A stretch of DNA of 21,862 nt, from assembly GCA_964577115.1 (NCBI GenBank), contig CAZNXJ010000050.1:1-21862 (forward strand), written 5' to 3'. This DNA is from CAZNXJ01 sp964577115. GTDB taxonomy: Bacteria; Planctomycetota; Planctomycetia; Pirellulales; Pirellulaceae. Positions 1 to 7,807 of the stretch are shown piece after piece; position 1 is the first letter of the stretch; each line of letters begins with the position of its first letter. Made by a program: the position numbers and the translations under genes. A model generated the notes under the pieces. That model saw only the letters and a list, made by a program, of their open reading frames with translations, made no database searches and was not told where the DNA came from.

Positions 1-516
1 GCAGGATACGCCGCCTTTTTCTCTCCAGCTAGAACACAGGTTTCAACAATACCTCGCTTTGCTACGCCGGAAACTTGTTGGCGTTGAGTGTGCGAATGCG
101 TCTTAGAAATGCGATTTCCCGATCCCGTGCTGATGAGCTAGTATGGCCAGAGTAATTGCTCGAAAAGTGAGGTACAACCATTTGCCCGTTCTGTTGATGG
201 ACTGTGGCGCCGATGAGCGAACGGGCGGGCATATTGCTGGCGAGCCCTCGCCATAGATGCGCGCTGGAGATGGGGCTATGGCAGATCGGCCCGGGCAGAG
301 CTGCGCGGCGCTTATTGGCCGCTGGGCGATTGCTTCTCGAAGTGAACTCGTTCGGGACTTCGTAGCGCTACCAAAACGAGTTGCCCTTCACCACTTAGCT
401 GCGCCGAAAAGCGGCAATAGGAGATCAGCCCGGGGCAGCACTTCGTGGCATCACGCCGCGAGGCGCTGCTCCGGGAGCATGTGCATTTAGCGCGTGAGCC
501 CTGAATGGGCGACACG
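1..516. other. Non-coding stretch, no recognisable gene
   Basis: No convincing gene is seen here. The two short open frames (257-490 plus, 312-515 minus) overlap each other and give Arg/Ser/Cys-rich translations resembling no family I know. The stretch contains a perfect 8-bp inverted repeat (345-352 with 375-382) around the palindrome TAGCGCTA at 363-370. It also has two short similar blocks near 282-298 and 420-438, sharing AGATC followed by GCCCGGG. It lies downstream of the minus-strand gene block, so it may hold a 3' untranslated region or a decayed intergenic repeat. Confidence 0.5.
345..382. repeat. 8-bp inverted repeat enclosing a palindrome
   Basis: AACTCGTT at 345-352 is the exact reverse complement of AACGAGTT at 375-382. 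The 22-base interval contains the 8-base palindrome TAGCGCTA (363-370). It could be a protein-binding site or an RNA hairpin. Nothing in the sequence settles which. Confidence 0.35.
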
Positions 517-550
517 CCTGCGGGGCGTCATCGCAGCGACGCCCCACAGG
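517..550 (-). terminator. Strong hairpin after the last gene of the block
   Basis: CCTG plus GGGGCGTC (517-529) pairs with GACGCCCC plus CAGG (538-550). The stem is 4+8 bp with a single C/A mismatch and an 8-base loop. It begins 27 bases beyond the stop codon of the minus-strand sulfotransferase, where a terminator or 3'-end-protecting hairpin would sit. No T-run follows on the minus strand, so it is not a classical intrinsic terminator. Confidence 0.45.
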
Positions 551-577
551 TAGTCGGCAAATTGGCCCCGAACCCAC

Positions 578-1516
578 TCAGGCGACGGGCGCTGCGACTT
601 CGTTTGCCGATCGGTCGCGAGGACTGATCCAAGAGCTTAGATCGCGGTCAATGATGTGCTCGAGCTGCATCACCTCGTCGCGGAACATCTCGGTGATCTG
701 GGCGTCGAGCTCCGGTGGCATGGGCTCGGGACGGGCACGGCGAGCAAGCAGCGCGGTGCCCGTTTCGTAGATCTTGCGGCGCATACGGGCAGTCGTGACC
801 GCTCGCGTCAACACACGCAGCCAATTGGGCGGGTGGCGCAGCGCCGCATTGAGCGTGGCGCTGCGGGGTACGCGCGCCTCGTTGTGGCGGCGGAATTCGG
901 GAAGCTCGAAGGGCGGCAGGCCCAGAAAATCCAGCACCTGCTGGTAGACCTGAGCCGTATCGCGCCGCAGGTCGTCGTAAATAATGAACATCACCTGCTC
1001 ACGCGGGAAATAGCTCAGCATCCGCTCAATTTGCCCGACAAACCGCGGATACTGCGTGTAGTACAGGCGATGGCGGTGCTTTACGTAGTGCGGAACTCGG
1101 CGTCCTTCGAGCCGGTCGGGTTCCGCTTCGATTGCCTCGGTCATCGACAGCGGTTCAATGCCGCTCAGCCGATTGTGGTGATACAGTGAGGCGATCAGGT
1201 CCGCCGGCCGCCGCAGCATGATGATCACCCGCGCCTCGGGCGAAGCTGAATGCATCTGCTGCGCAGCGACCTCGGAGAAAATGTACAACGGTGTTGCGTC
1301 GCCCCAATACTGCGCCGTTGTCGGCACATGGGCGTACAACTGGAGATATTCCTCGAGCGTAAACGCGGTGGCTGTGGACATCTCCGAATTGAAAAAGTTC
1401 GGCTCTTTCACGTCCGGGAAAAACACCGTGGGATGCTGCCGGAGGTACTCGTAAAGAGCCGTGGTGCCGCACTTGATGGCACCCGCAATGAAGAGGTTGG
1501 GATAACGTTCGCTCAT
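578..1516 (-). CDS. PAPS-dependent sulfotransferase
   Basis: The 312-aa protein resembles the sulfotransferase family that moves a sulfuryl group from PAPS to a carbohydrate hydroxyl. Near the N-terminus, residues 10-20 (IAGAIKCGTTA) form the 5'-phosphosulfate loop with Lys15 and Thr18/19. Residues 97-111 (VIIMLRRPADLIASL) match the 3'-phosphate-binding strand and helix, with Arg102/103 and Ser110. Length fits the family. The frame stays open further upstream, but I chose the ATG at 1516 because the family fold begins there. It overlaps the TGA of the upstream flippase gene as ATGA, which points to translational coupling. As the last gene of a polysaccharide block it probably sulfates the polymer or its repeat unit. 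Acceptor and linkage cannot be read from sequence, and a cytoplasmic location is inferred from the lack of a signal peptide or membrane segment. Confidence 0.88.
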   Translation of the reverse strand: MSERYPNLFIAGAIKCGTTALYEYLRQHPTVFFPDVKEPNFFNSEMSTATAFTLEEYLQLYAHVPTTAQYWGDATPLYIFSEVAAQQMHSASPEARVIIMLRRPADLIASLYHHNRLSGIEPLSMTEAIEAEPDRLEGRRVPHYVKHRHRLYYTQYPRFVGQIERMLSYFPREQVMFIIYDDLRRDTAQVYQQVLDFLGLPPFELPEFRRHNEARVPRSATLNAALRHPPNWLRVLTRAVTTARMRRKIYETGTALLARRARPEPMPPELDAQITEMFRDEVMQLEHIIDRDLSSWISPRDRSANEVAAPVA

Positions 1517-2916
1517 GAAGAACTCTTGGTGGTGGTAGGAGGAGCGACCGGGGATGCGGAGGTGCTCGCGAGCTTGGTATCGCGCGCTCGCGATAGCCGG
1601 CGGCGGAGGTAGTTGATTCCTAGCCTCACGTCGCTCGGCTGCACCAAAAAATAGTTGCCCAGCGGAACACGCTGTAGGACAAACACCGAATAGCAGGCGA
1701 ACAACGCGCTGACGATGTAAGCCAGCGTCGAAGCCGCCGCGGCCCCGATGATCCCGTATCGGGGTATAAGCAGAATATCGAGCGCAATGGTGACTGCGAG
1801 CGCTGCGAAATTCGCGTAAACGTTGAATCGTGGAAAGCCGTGGGCATTGTTGAACGTTACGAACAACGTGCCAAACGCGGTAAAGGCGATCCCGATGGAC
1901 AAAATACGGAACGGCGTCACGGCATCTGCAAATTCTGCTCCATAAATCCACGGCAGCAGAGGATCAGCGACAGCGCAGAGCCCGCCCAGGATAATAATCG
2001 ACAGCGTTAGGTTGACGCGAGAAAAGAACTGGAGATTGGCGATGTTGTCGTCACGTTCACCCGAAGCGAAGTACGGCAGCATCACCTCCCGCATCGTGTT
2101 CGGAAACAGTAGCAGCAGTTCGCCGACCGTCGCTGCCAGCGCGTAAACGCCGAGCGCCGACACGCCGGCAAAGCCCTCGACAAACCAGACATCCAGCTTG
2201 CGGTTGAGGAACTGCCCAAAAAGGGCGAGAAAATTGGCCGTCGTAAACGCCCAGAAAGGCGACCAGTCATTGCTCCACGAAATCTCGAACGAGGGCCGGA
2301 AACCAAAGTTCTTGAAGAAGTAGTACAGGCTGATCGCCATCCCGACGATGATCACCGTCAGGTGCAGCAGCATCCCTTCTCGGACCGAGTACTCTCGGCC
2401 AATCAGCCACGCCACGCCGAACATGAGCGCGAAGAACGCGAGTCGAAAAACGGCGAGCGCCACAGTCGACGCGTATACTTCGGAGAAATTTCGAATGCCG
2501 CGGAGGAAGGCGGATGCGCTGAGCTGGATCTGGCGGAAGACAAAGAGAACGATCAAGTAGATCGCGAAGAAGGCGCTGGTATGCGTGGCCGGCAGCAGCA
2601 GGCCTCCCCAACCGCACCAGAGAAACAGCAGAGTGACGATTGCTGTCAGCAGGGCGCCCGCTGTCAGAGCGATCAGCGAAATGCCAAGCACGCGGCGCGG
2701 ATCGACTTGCCGATTCGCAATGAAGTATACAATCCCCGATTGGACCTTCATCGTCGCCAGCACGCTGAGCAGCGCGACGCTCGCTTCGACTTTCGATAAC
2801 ACGCCGCGCCCCTCGGCTCCCAGCATGCGCGTCAGCAAAATGCCGGACAGGAACCCCAGTCCGGTATGCAGGACGCTCGAAAAGCCGATGAGCAGCGTGT
2901 GTTTCTTCAGCGACAT
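1513..2916 (-). CDS. Wzx-like polysaccharide flippase (MATE/MOP superfamily)
   Basis: The 467-aa protein is almost entirely hydrophobic, with about 12-14 predicted membrane helices. The N-terminus (LIGFSSVLHTGLGFLSGILL, then TRMLGAEGRGVLSKVEA) is typical of oligosaccharide flippases: a first helix followed by the R-x-LG-xx-xxG loop. The C-terminal half (YAAEFADAVTPFRILSIG-like segment, then ITFNNAHGFPRF-like loop) fits the polysaccharide-biosynthesis C-terminal repeat. It is expected to flip undecaprenyl-linked repeat units across the inner membrane. The ATG at 2916 lacks a clear Shine-Dalgarno sequence. The last 40 residues form a basic, then Ser/Thr/Pro-rich cytoplasmic tail. A 137-bp gap precedes it, so it and the overlapping sulfotransferase gene may form a sub-unit of the operon. 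Substrate identity is unknown. Confidence 0.88.
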   Translation of the reverse strand: MSLKKHTLLIGFSSVLHTGLGFLSGILLTRMLGAEGRGVLSKVEASVALLSVLATMKVQSGIVYFIANRQVDPRRVLGISLIALTAGALLTAIVTLLFLWCGWGGLLLPATHTSAFFAIYLIVLFVFRQIQLSASAFLRGIRNFSEVYASTVALAVFRLAFFALMFGVAWLIGREYSVREGMLLHLTVIIVGMAISLYYFFKNFGFRPSFEISWSNDWSPFWAFTTANFLALFGQFLNRKLDVWFVEGFAGVSALGVYALAATVGELLLLFPNTMREVMLPYFASGERDDNIANLQFFSRVNLTLSIIILGGLCAVADPLLPWIYGAEFADAVTPFRILSIGIAFTAFGTLFVTFNNAHGFPRFNVYANFAALAVTIALDILLIPRYGIIGAAAASTLAYIVSALFACYSVFVLQRVPLGNYFLVQPSDVRLGINYLRRRLSRARDTKLASTSASPVAPPTTTKSSS

Positions 2917-3053
2917 AGCGTGGAGTGGAACTGCGCGGCGATCACTGGTTTCCGAACAAGCGATGTACCGCGAGCAGTCCGCGGACGACCCGATCGAATA
3001 TAGGACGACCTCCCCGAATCAGGAAGGCGACACGTGGACGCGGCTTGCCCACG
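2917..3053 (-). promoter_or_regulatory. Leader of flippase gene with paired direct repeats
   Basis: This 137-bp gap contains two exact copies of GGACGACC at 2983-2990 and 3003-3010, 20 bp apart. On the minus strand a TATATT box (3002-2997) falls between them, and a small CCGCG/CGCGG hairpin (2968-2984) overlaps the nearer copy. This could be an internal promoter with an operator. No good -35 box is visible, so the call is weak. Confidence 0.22.
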
Positions 3054-4274
3054 TCAGCAGCCGTGCGAATTGCTGACGGTCTTCTGCCGCAACCGCAGCT
3101 CGACCGTCGCCGCCGGCGGACTGCGTGTGTCCGCCGGCCAGGCGGATCCCAGCAGCTCGCGATAAATTTCCAGATTCTGTTCAATCACCAGCCGCTCGTC
3201 GAAAAGCGTTTCCGCGCGCCGCCGCCCCTCGCGCCCCATGCGTTCGCGCAGCGCGGCGTCTTCGAGCAGCCGCTGAAGGGCATCGGCGAGCTCGATCGGG
3301 CTGCGCACTGGCACCAGCAGCCCGTTGGCTTCCGATTGCACCACTTCCCGGCAGCCTGGTACGTCCGTCGCGACAATTGGCCGGCCAAATGCGGCCGCTT
3401 CGAGCAGCGAGCGGGGTGTGCCCTCGCGCCAACTGGGCAGCACGACGACGTCTGCTTCACGAAGATAGGGCCGCACGTCTTCGACCGAGCCTGGCGAGTC
3501 GACCAGCCCCTCGGCGCACCACTTCTCCAGGTCGCCTTGCGTCGTGCAGGACCGGTTGCCCGGATCCACGGCGCCGCAGAGCGTCAGGCGAAATGGCTGG
3601 CCGCGCGAACGGAGGATACGAGCCGCCTCGAGCAGTTCGAGAATTCCCTTTTCACGGATCAGCCGTCCCACGAACAGGATCCGCGGCACCGGGTTCTTGG
3701 GCAGAGGTTGGAAGGCAAAGCTTTCGAGGTCGACGCCCGACCCGTTGGTCATCGCCGCGGTTTGGCCTACCTTCGGCGAGAACGATTTCATGATGTTCAG
3801 ATCGTCCTGGTTTTGAAAAACGGCGCGCGTATTCGAACCCGTAAGCGCCCAGGCATACCAGCGCATTGCCAGCGAGCGGGCGGTGCGAGCCGGCAGGCCG
3901 CGCTTGTCCGAGACGATCAGGTAGGGCAGCCCGGTGATGGCATTCACGATGCCTTTCACGCCGCACGCGCGCGCCGCCATCGTGCCGTACAGCACGGCTT
4001 TCACGGTGTAGTGATGAACGAGGTCGGGCTGGATTTCCCGGTAAAGCTTCCATAGGTCATGAACCGACTGAAGCCCCTTCACCGGATTGAGGCTCGGACG
4101 ATCCACATGCCACGGATGATAGATCAAGCCCGCGCTCGTCAGCCGCTCGACGGTATGGTCCGGCGGCCCAATCGCGTGAACCTCGATGCCGCGCTGCTGT
4201 AGTGCGCGCGCATGATTCAAGCGGAAATGCGCTATATTCCAAGCGGTATTGGCGGTCAAACAGACCTTCAGCAT
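3054..4274 (-). CDS. GT4 family glycosyltransferase (PglA-like style)
   Basis: The 406-aa protein is a GT-B fold retaining glycosyltransferase. The N-terminal acceptor domain (LKVCLTANTAWNIAHFRLNH, about residues 2-21) resembles the start of PglA/WbpH-type enzymes that add N-acetylhexosamines; that specificity is only a suggestion. The donor domain begins near residue 199 (ILFVGRLIREKG) and carries the GT4 E-x7-E signature, EGTPRSLLE, at 284-292, followed by GRPIVATDVPGCREVV. I chose the ATG at 4274 because GGAGAAGAG lies at suitable distance before it; a GTG at 4295 would add seven residues. It should extend a lipid-linked repeat unit at the cytoplasmic face. It lies 60 bp after the DUF218 gene. 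The tail after about residue 380 is variable and ends in a Cys. Confidence 0.88.
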   Translation of the reverse strand: MLKVCLTANTAWNIAHFRLNHARALQQRGIEVHAIGPPDHTVERLTSAGLIYHPWHVDRPSLNPVKGLQSVHDLWKLYREIQPDLVHHYTVKAVLYGTMAARACGVKGIVNAITGLPYLIVSDKRGLPARTARSLAMRWYAWALTGSNTRAVFQNQDDLNIMKSFSPKVGQTAAMTNGSGVDLESFAFQPLPKNPVPRILFVGRLIREKGILELLEAARILRSRGQPFRLTLCGAVDPGNRSCTTQGDLEKWCAEGLVDSPGSVEDVRPYLREADVVVLPSWREGTPRSLLEAAAFGRPIVATDVPGCREVVQSEANGLLVPVRSPIELADALQRLLEDAALRERMGREGRRRAETLFDERLVIEQNLEIYRELLGSAWPADTRSPPAATVELRLRQKTVSNSHGC

Positions 4275-4334
4275 GTTGCACTCTTCTCCGCGCACAGCTG
4301 ACGGGGGAGCAGCGATAGTCAGTCGATGTCGCTA

Positions 4335-5216
4335 TCAGCGATAGATGAGCTCCGCCAGCAGTTCCCGTAGGGCGCGAGAGGTCTTCCCCAACGATGAGTG
4401 ACGTGGAATGCAATTCCGTACGAACTGCCCCCCTGGCACCGAGTCTGCCGCCGCAGTGCTCAGGTAGTCGGATGGGAGAGCCACGATATCCAGGCCATGC
4501 TCGCGTGCCAATCGCATCGCTCGCCGCATGTGCCAGGCAGACGTGATGAGTCCCATCCGTCGGGAAGACGAATCCTCCTGCGCTCGCCGCCCAAGCTGCG
4601 CAATCTCCTCAAAAGTGTTCCGGCCTTCCAGTGTAGTTACGCGTTCTGCCGGAACTCCAAGTTCCAACAGAAGTTGCCGAGAAAGATCTCCTTCGTCCTT
4701 GCTTAAAATGCTAATACTCTCACTACGCGTTCCCGTGCAGACAATCCGCTCGACACGGCCCGCATGATACAACCGCGCGGCAACCACCAACCGATCCCCA
4801 TGCTCGTTCGCCTGTGGACGGCCATCCGGGCCTTCGGTGGCCCCGCCGCCGAGCACCACAATGGTGTCGAGCGGTGCTGATTCTAACGGCCGGAGATCGA
4901 AATAGGGCGATTCCAGCTGTCGGATCAGGTATTGAGCCGTCCATTCGCTGCCGCTCAGGCCACACCCGCCCCAGGCGAGTGCAGAGATCAGGGAAACCGG
5001 CCAGTTCCGTTCTCCAAACGCGTAAATCGTTAAGGCCAACAAAGCCAGCCACAATAGACCTAGGGGCATCACCAGGTCGACCAGCAGTTTCTCGGCAGCT
5101 TGCCGATCGTACAACCCCCACGCGCAGCCTGCGAGCACGACTGCGGCAACAGCAGTCCCTAGTAGGCTGGTCAGCAGGGTACGCCATCCCGGCGGCCGCA
5201 TGCGCGGACCTGTCAT
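4335..5216 (-). CDS. DUF218 (YdcF/ElyC-like) membrane protein
   Basis: The 293-aa protein has two or three N-terminal membrane helices (about 12-34, 45-67 and 72-88) followed by a DUF218 domain. Family marks are TIVVLGGGA (118-126), an Asn-Glu-Arg-type stretch around 136-142 (QANEHGD), VCTG (159-162), GRNTFEE (198-204) and TSAWHMRRA (225-233). The ElyC/SanA/YdcF group is linked to envelope or lipid-carrier metabolism in E. coli, but its reaction is not well defined, so I assign no function. The domain probably faces the periplasm after the last helix. The ATG overlaps the stop of the preceding glycosyltransferase gene as ATGA, which ties it firmly to this polysaccharide operon. Confidence 0.82.
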   Translation of the reverse strand: MTGPRMRPPGWRTLLTSLLGTAVAAVVLAGCAWGLYDRQAAEKLLVDLVMPLGLLWLALLALTIYAFGERNWPVSLISALAWGGCGLSGSEWTAQYLIRQLESPYFDLRPLESAPLDTIVVLGGGATEGPDGRPQANEHGDRLVVAARLYHAGRVERIVCTGTRSESISILSKDEGDLSRQLLLELGVPAERVTTLEGRNTFEEIAQLGRRAQEDSSSRRMGLITSAWHMRRAMRLAREHGLDIVALPSDYLSTAAADSVPGGQFVRNCIPRHSSLGKTSRALRELLAELIYR

Positions 5217-6502
5217 GGGGAAAACTTCACTTCGGCAAGTGCTCGATCCGATTCCAAAGATCCGTTCGATCGTGCTTCCGCACCGTCGCCTGACCCATCG
5301 TCCGGCTGGCCCGCAAGCAGCTTGCGATACATTTTCAAATAGTGCTCGGCTCCGAGCTGCATTGAAAATTCCTGTTCGGCCACGCGCCGCGCGCGGCCGT
5401 GCACCTGAGGATCTTCAAGCAGCTGCGCGAGACGCTCAACGGCGTCCTCGAGCGAAGCAACATCATCGCCGCGCGTGATGATGCCAATGTTGTGCTGTTC
5501 GAGCGTCTCCTCGACGTCGCCGATATCGCCATTGGCCACGACCGGCAAACCGGTCGCCAGGTATTCACCCAGCTTCGTCGGGCAGGAAGCAATTTTCGCG
5601 ACGCTCGGAGCAACAAAGCAAAGACCCACGTCCGCCGAGGCGAGCGCCTCGGGAATCGCTTCGGCCGGTAGGGCCGTGATCGTGACGTCGTCGAGCGGGC
5701 AGCCGATGCGCATGGCCGCGGCGTGAATCAGCTCCGGTTCGCTGCGTGTTACCAGACGTAGTCGCAGCCCCGGCCAGCGCCGCCGAGCGGCTCGGAAAAA
5801 CGCGAGTGTCATGTCGGGAAGATATCCCGCGCCGAGTGAGCCGACCGAGATGAACTCGCGCGGCGCCACACCGCTTTCGCGCCGAGCTTCGGTGAAGCGA
5901 TCCAGGTCCACGCACGTCGGAATCACTTCCATCGGCGTCTTCACGCCGCGCTCGCGAAGATACCGGACGCCGGCTCGCGTGAGCGAGACGAGCGCGTCGG
6001 CTTCATGAAACGCGCGGTCCTCGCGGCGCTGGATGGTTCGTTCGAGCCAATCCGAGCGGATAGTCTGCTTTGCGCGTTTTTCCAGGGCCCAGAAGCCCCG
6101 CATGTCGTAGAGCAGCTTCACGCCGTAACGCCGCTTCAGTCCCAGTCCGATTTGGCCCGGAAAAAAGCTGCGTGCATGCACGACGTTCAGCCCATGCTGC
6201 CGCACCAGCCGGCCGGCTACCTGGCGGACTTCCCAGAGCTCAACGACGCGAGCCGCGGCGCGCAGCGAGCGGCGGCGATAGACCGGCTGCCACTGGATGC
6301 CGCCCGACGCGAGCTGTTCGCGCATGCGCGCCTCGGATGATTTCGCATCCAGCGTCCGCTCGAACGTTACCAGATGGCATGCATCAAGACGGGGGGCAAG
6401 ATATTTGAGATATGCAACGACCTGGGACTGGATTAACGGCTCGAGAATTCCACCTGACGACAGGTACAGAATCCGCGGCCGTGTTGTTGAAGCTGCGGGC
6501 AT
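5213..6502 (-). CDS. GT4 family glycosyltransferase
   Basis: This is a 429-aa GT-B glycosyltransferase. The N-terminal domain starts RILYLSSGGILEPLIQSQV (about residues 10-28) and contains VHARSFFPGQIG (108-119) and YDMRGFWALE (132-141), a D-x-RG motif seen in a GT4 subgroup. The donor-binding half carries PTKLGEYLATGLPVV (308-322), the family's K-x2-E-Y-x-A-x-G-x-P motif. The final 40 residues are Gly/Ser/Asp-rich and probably disordered. The ATG at 6502 follows the preceding glycosyltransferase stop by 15 bp, and its own stop overlaps the DUF218 start. A role in cytoplasmic assembly of the repeat unit is inferred from context; donor and acceptor sugars are unknown. Confidence 0.88.
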   Translation of the reverse strand: MPAASTTRPRILYLSSGGILEPLIQSQVVAYLKYLAPRLDACHLVTFERTLDAKSSEARMREQLASGGIQWQPVYRRRSLRAAARVVELWEVRQVAGRLVRQHGLNVVHARSFFPGQIGLGLKRRYGVKLLYDMRGFWALEKRAKQTIRSDWLERTIQRREDRAFHEADALVSLTRAGVRYLRERGVKTPMEVIPTCVDLDRFTEARRESGVAPREFISVGSLGAGYLPDMTLAFFRAARRRWPGLRLRLVTRSEPELIHAAAMRIGCPLDDVTITALPAEAIPEALASADVGLCFVAPSVAKIASCPTKLGEYLATGLPVVANGDIGDVEETLEQHNIGIITRGDDVASLEDAVERLAQLLEDPQVHGRARRVAEQEFSMQLGAEHYLKMYRKLLAGQPDDGSGDGAEARSNGSLESDRALAEVKFSP

Positions 6503-6517
6503 GAAGAACCACTACGC

Positions 6518-7807
6518 CTATCTATGTTCCGGATTTGTTTCATTGCCTTCCTGGTCTCCGCCGTCCTGGCTACGTGGTCCCGCGTAACATGCCTGCGGGG
6601 GAGCAGGCCGTGATGTCCCCGCCTTCTCCGGCGGTGCCGATTCAGCTCGAGCACCTGCCGTTAATCGCTGATCGATCCATTCTCGTCCGCGCTCGCGGTA
6701 TGTCCAGCGGTAGACATCCGCGAGTTTCTCCACATAGCGGCTCGGCACGAACTCGCGCCGCGCCTTCTCACGCCCTGCTGCACCCAGCTCGCGACGCAAG
6801 ACGCCGTCCCGGTAGAGCCGCGCGATCGCCTCGGCCAATGCCGCAGGATCATTTTTCGGAACGAGCAGTCCCGTTTTTTCATGGTCGATCACTTCGGGAA
6901 TCCCGCCCACGCGTGTCGCAATGACGGGGAGCCCCGCGTGCATGGCTTCGACGATCGCGATCCCGAAGCCCTCGTTCACCGACGGCAGTACGAAAACGTC
7001 CATCGCGCGCAGCAGCCGAGCCGTCTCGCCCGAGCTGCCGGCGAATGCCACGTTCGGCAAATCGGATGCCTCGCGTCGCAGGTTGGCTTCCAACGGCCCG
7101 CCGCCGACGATCAGCAGCAGGCTTTTCTCGGGGATTTGTTTCGCCGAATTCAAGCGGCGCCAGGCTTCGAGGAGATCCGGGTGACCTTTTTCACGCCGGA
7201 GCGTTGCGACAATGCCGACCACAAAGTCCGGCGGTTCTGCCGCCCAGCTACGCAGCACCTCCGCCCGATCGACGGCCTCCGTTGTCACGTGCTCCCACGA
7301 GGCGCAATTCGGGACGACGTGGATCCGCTCGGGCGGCACCCGCAGCACTCCGCGTGCGAATTGCTTGACCGCTTCCGAGCAGGCGACGACGGCGCTGGCG
7401 CGAGCGACGATCGAGCGATCAATCAAGCGGTGATACCAGCGTTTCCAAAAATAAAGACCGTGCTCTTCGGTAATCGTCACCGGCACACCGGCCAATCTCG
7501 CCGCGACCACGCTGTGCATGTTCGTCAGAAACTGGCTCGACTGCACGATGCGCGGCCGATGGTGCCGCAAGTAACGAGCAAGCTTCCACGTGCCGCCCAC
7601 GTCGAACAGGCTGCCGCGAATTCCGAGCAGATCGACTGGAACGCCCTTCGCCTCGATTTCATCCGCCAGCACTCCGCGCTCGCGCAGTAGGCAGATGCGA
7701 AACCGAAGTCCGCTGTCGCGCAGGTCATCGATGATCGCTGCACGCAAGGTTTCCGCGCCGCCGCGGTTGAGCGCCGAGTGCACGAAGATCAGGTCACAAT
7801 CGCTCAT
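6518..7807 (-). CDS. GT4 family glycosyltransferase
   Basis: The 429-aa protein is a clear GT4 enzyme. It has the N-terminal nucleotide-sugar glycosyltransferase motif LNRGGAET (13-20), the inter-domain VPNC (165-168), and a donor domain beginning IVATLRREKGHPDLLEAW (199-216). The E-x7-E signature EGFGIAIVE is at 279-287, followed by GLPVIATRVGGIPEVI. About 45 C-terminal residues are rich in Pro, Ala, Gly and charged residues and look disordered. The ATG at 7807 overlaps the TGA of the upstream glycosyltransferase gene (ATGA at 7807-7804), so the two are probably translated together. Sugar specificity is not readable. Confidence 0.9.
   Translation of the reverse strand: MSDCDLIFVHSALNRGGAETLRAAIIDDLRDSGLRFRICLLRERGVLADEIEAKGVPVDLLGIRGSLFDVGGTWKLARYLRHHRPRIVQSSQFLTNMHSVVAARLAGVPVTITEEHGLYFWKRWYHRLIDRSIVARASAVVACSEAVKQFARGVLRVPPERIHVVPNCASWEHVTTEAVDRAEVLRSWAAEPPDFVVGIVATLRREKGHPDLLEAWRRLNSAKQIPEKSLLLIVGGGPLEANLRREASDLPNVAFAGSSGETARLLRAMDVFVLPSVNEGFGIAIVEAMHAGLPVIATRVGGIPEVIDHEKTGLLVPKNDPAALAEAIARLYRDGVLRRELGAAGREKARREFVPSRYVEKLADVYRWTYRERGREWIDQRLTAGARAESAPPEKAGTSRPAPPQACYAGPRSQDGGDQEGNETNPEHR

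Noticed and set aside
257..515. Overlapping short frames on both strands near the left end
   Set aside because: They lie on opposite strands of the same bases, have odd composition and no family resemblance.
578..1951. Longer 457-aa form of the sulfotransferase
   Set aside because: The extra 145 residues overlap the flippase gene in another frame and look non-coding; the ATGA junction supports the short form.
2925..4055. Plus-strand frame of 376 aa opposite the GT4 gene at 3054-4274
   Set aside because: Antisense shadow; the minus strand has the complete GT4 signature.
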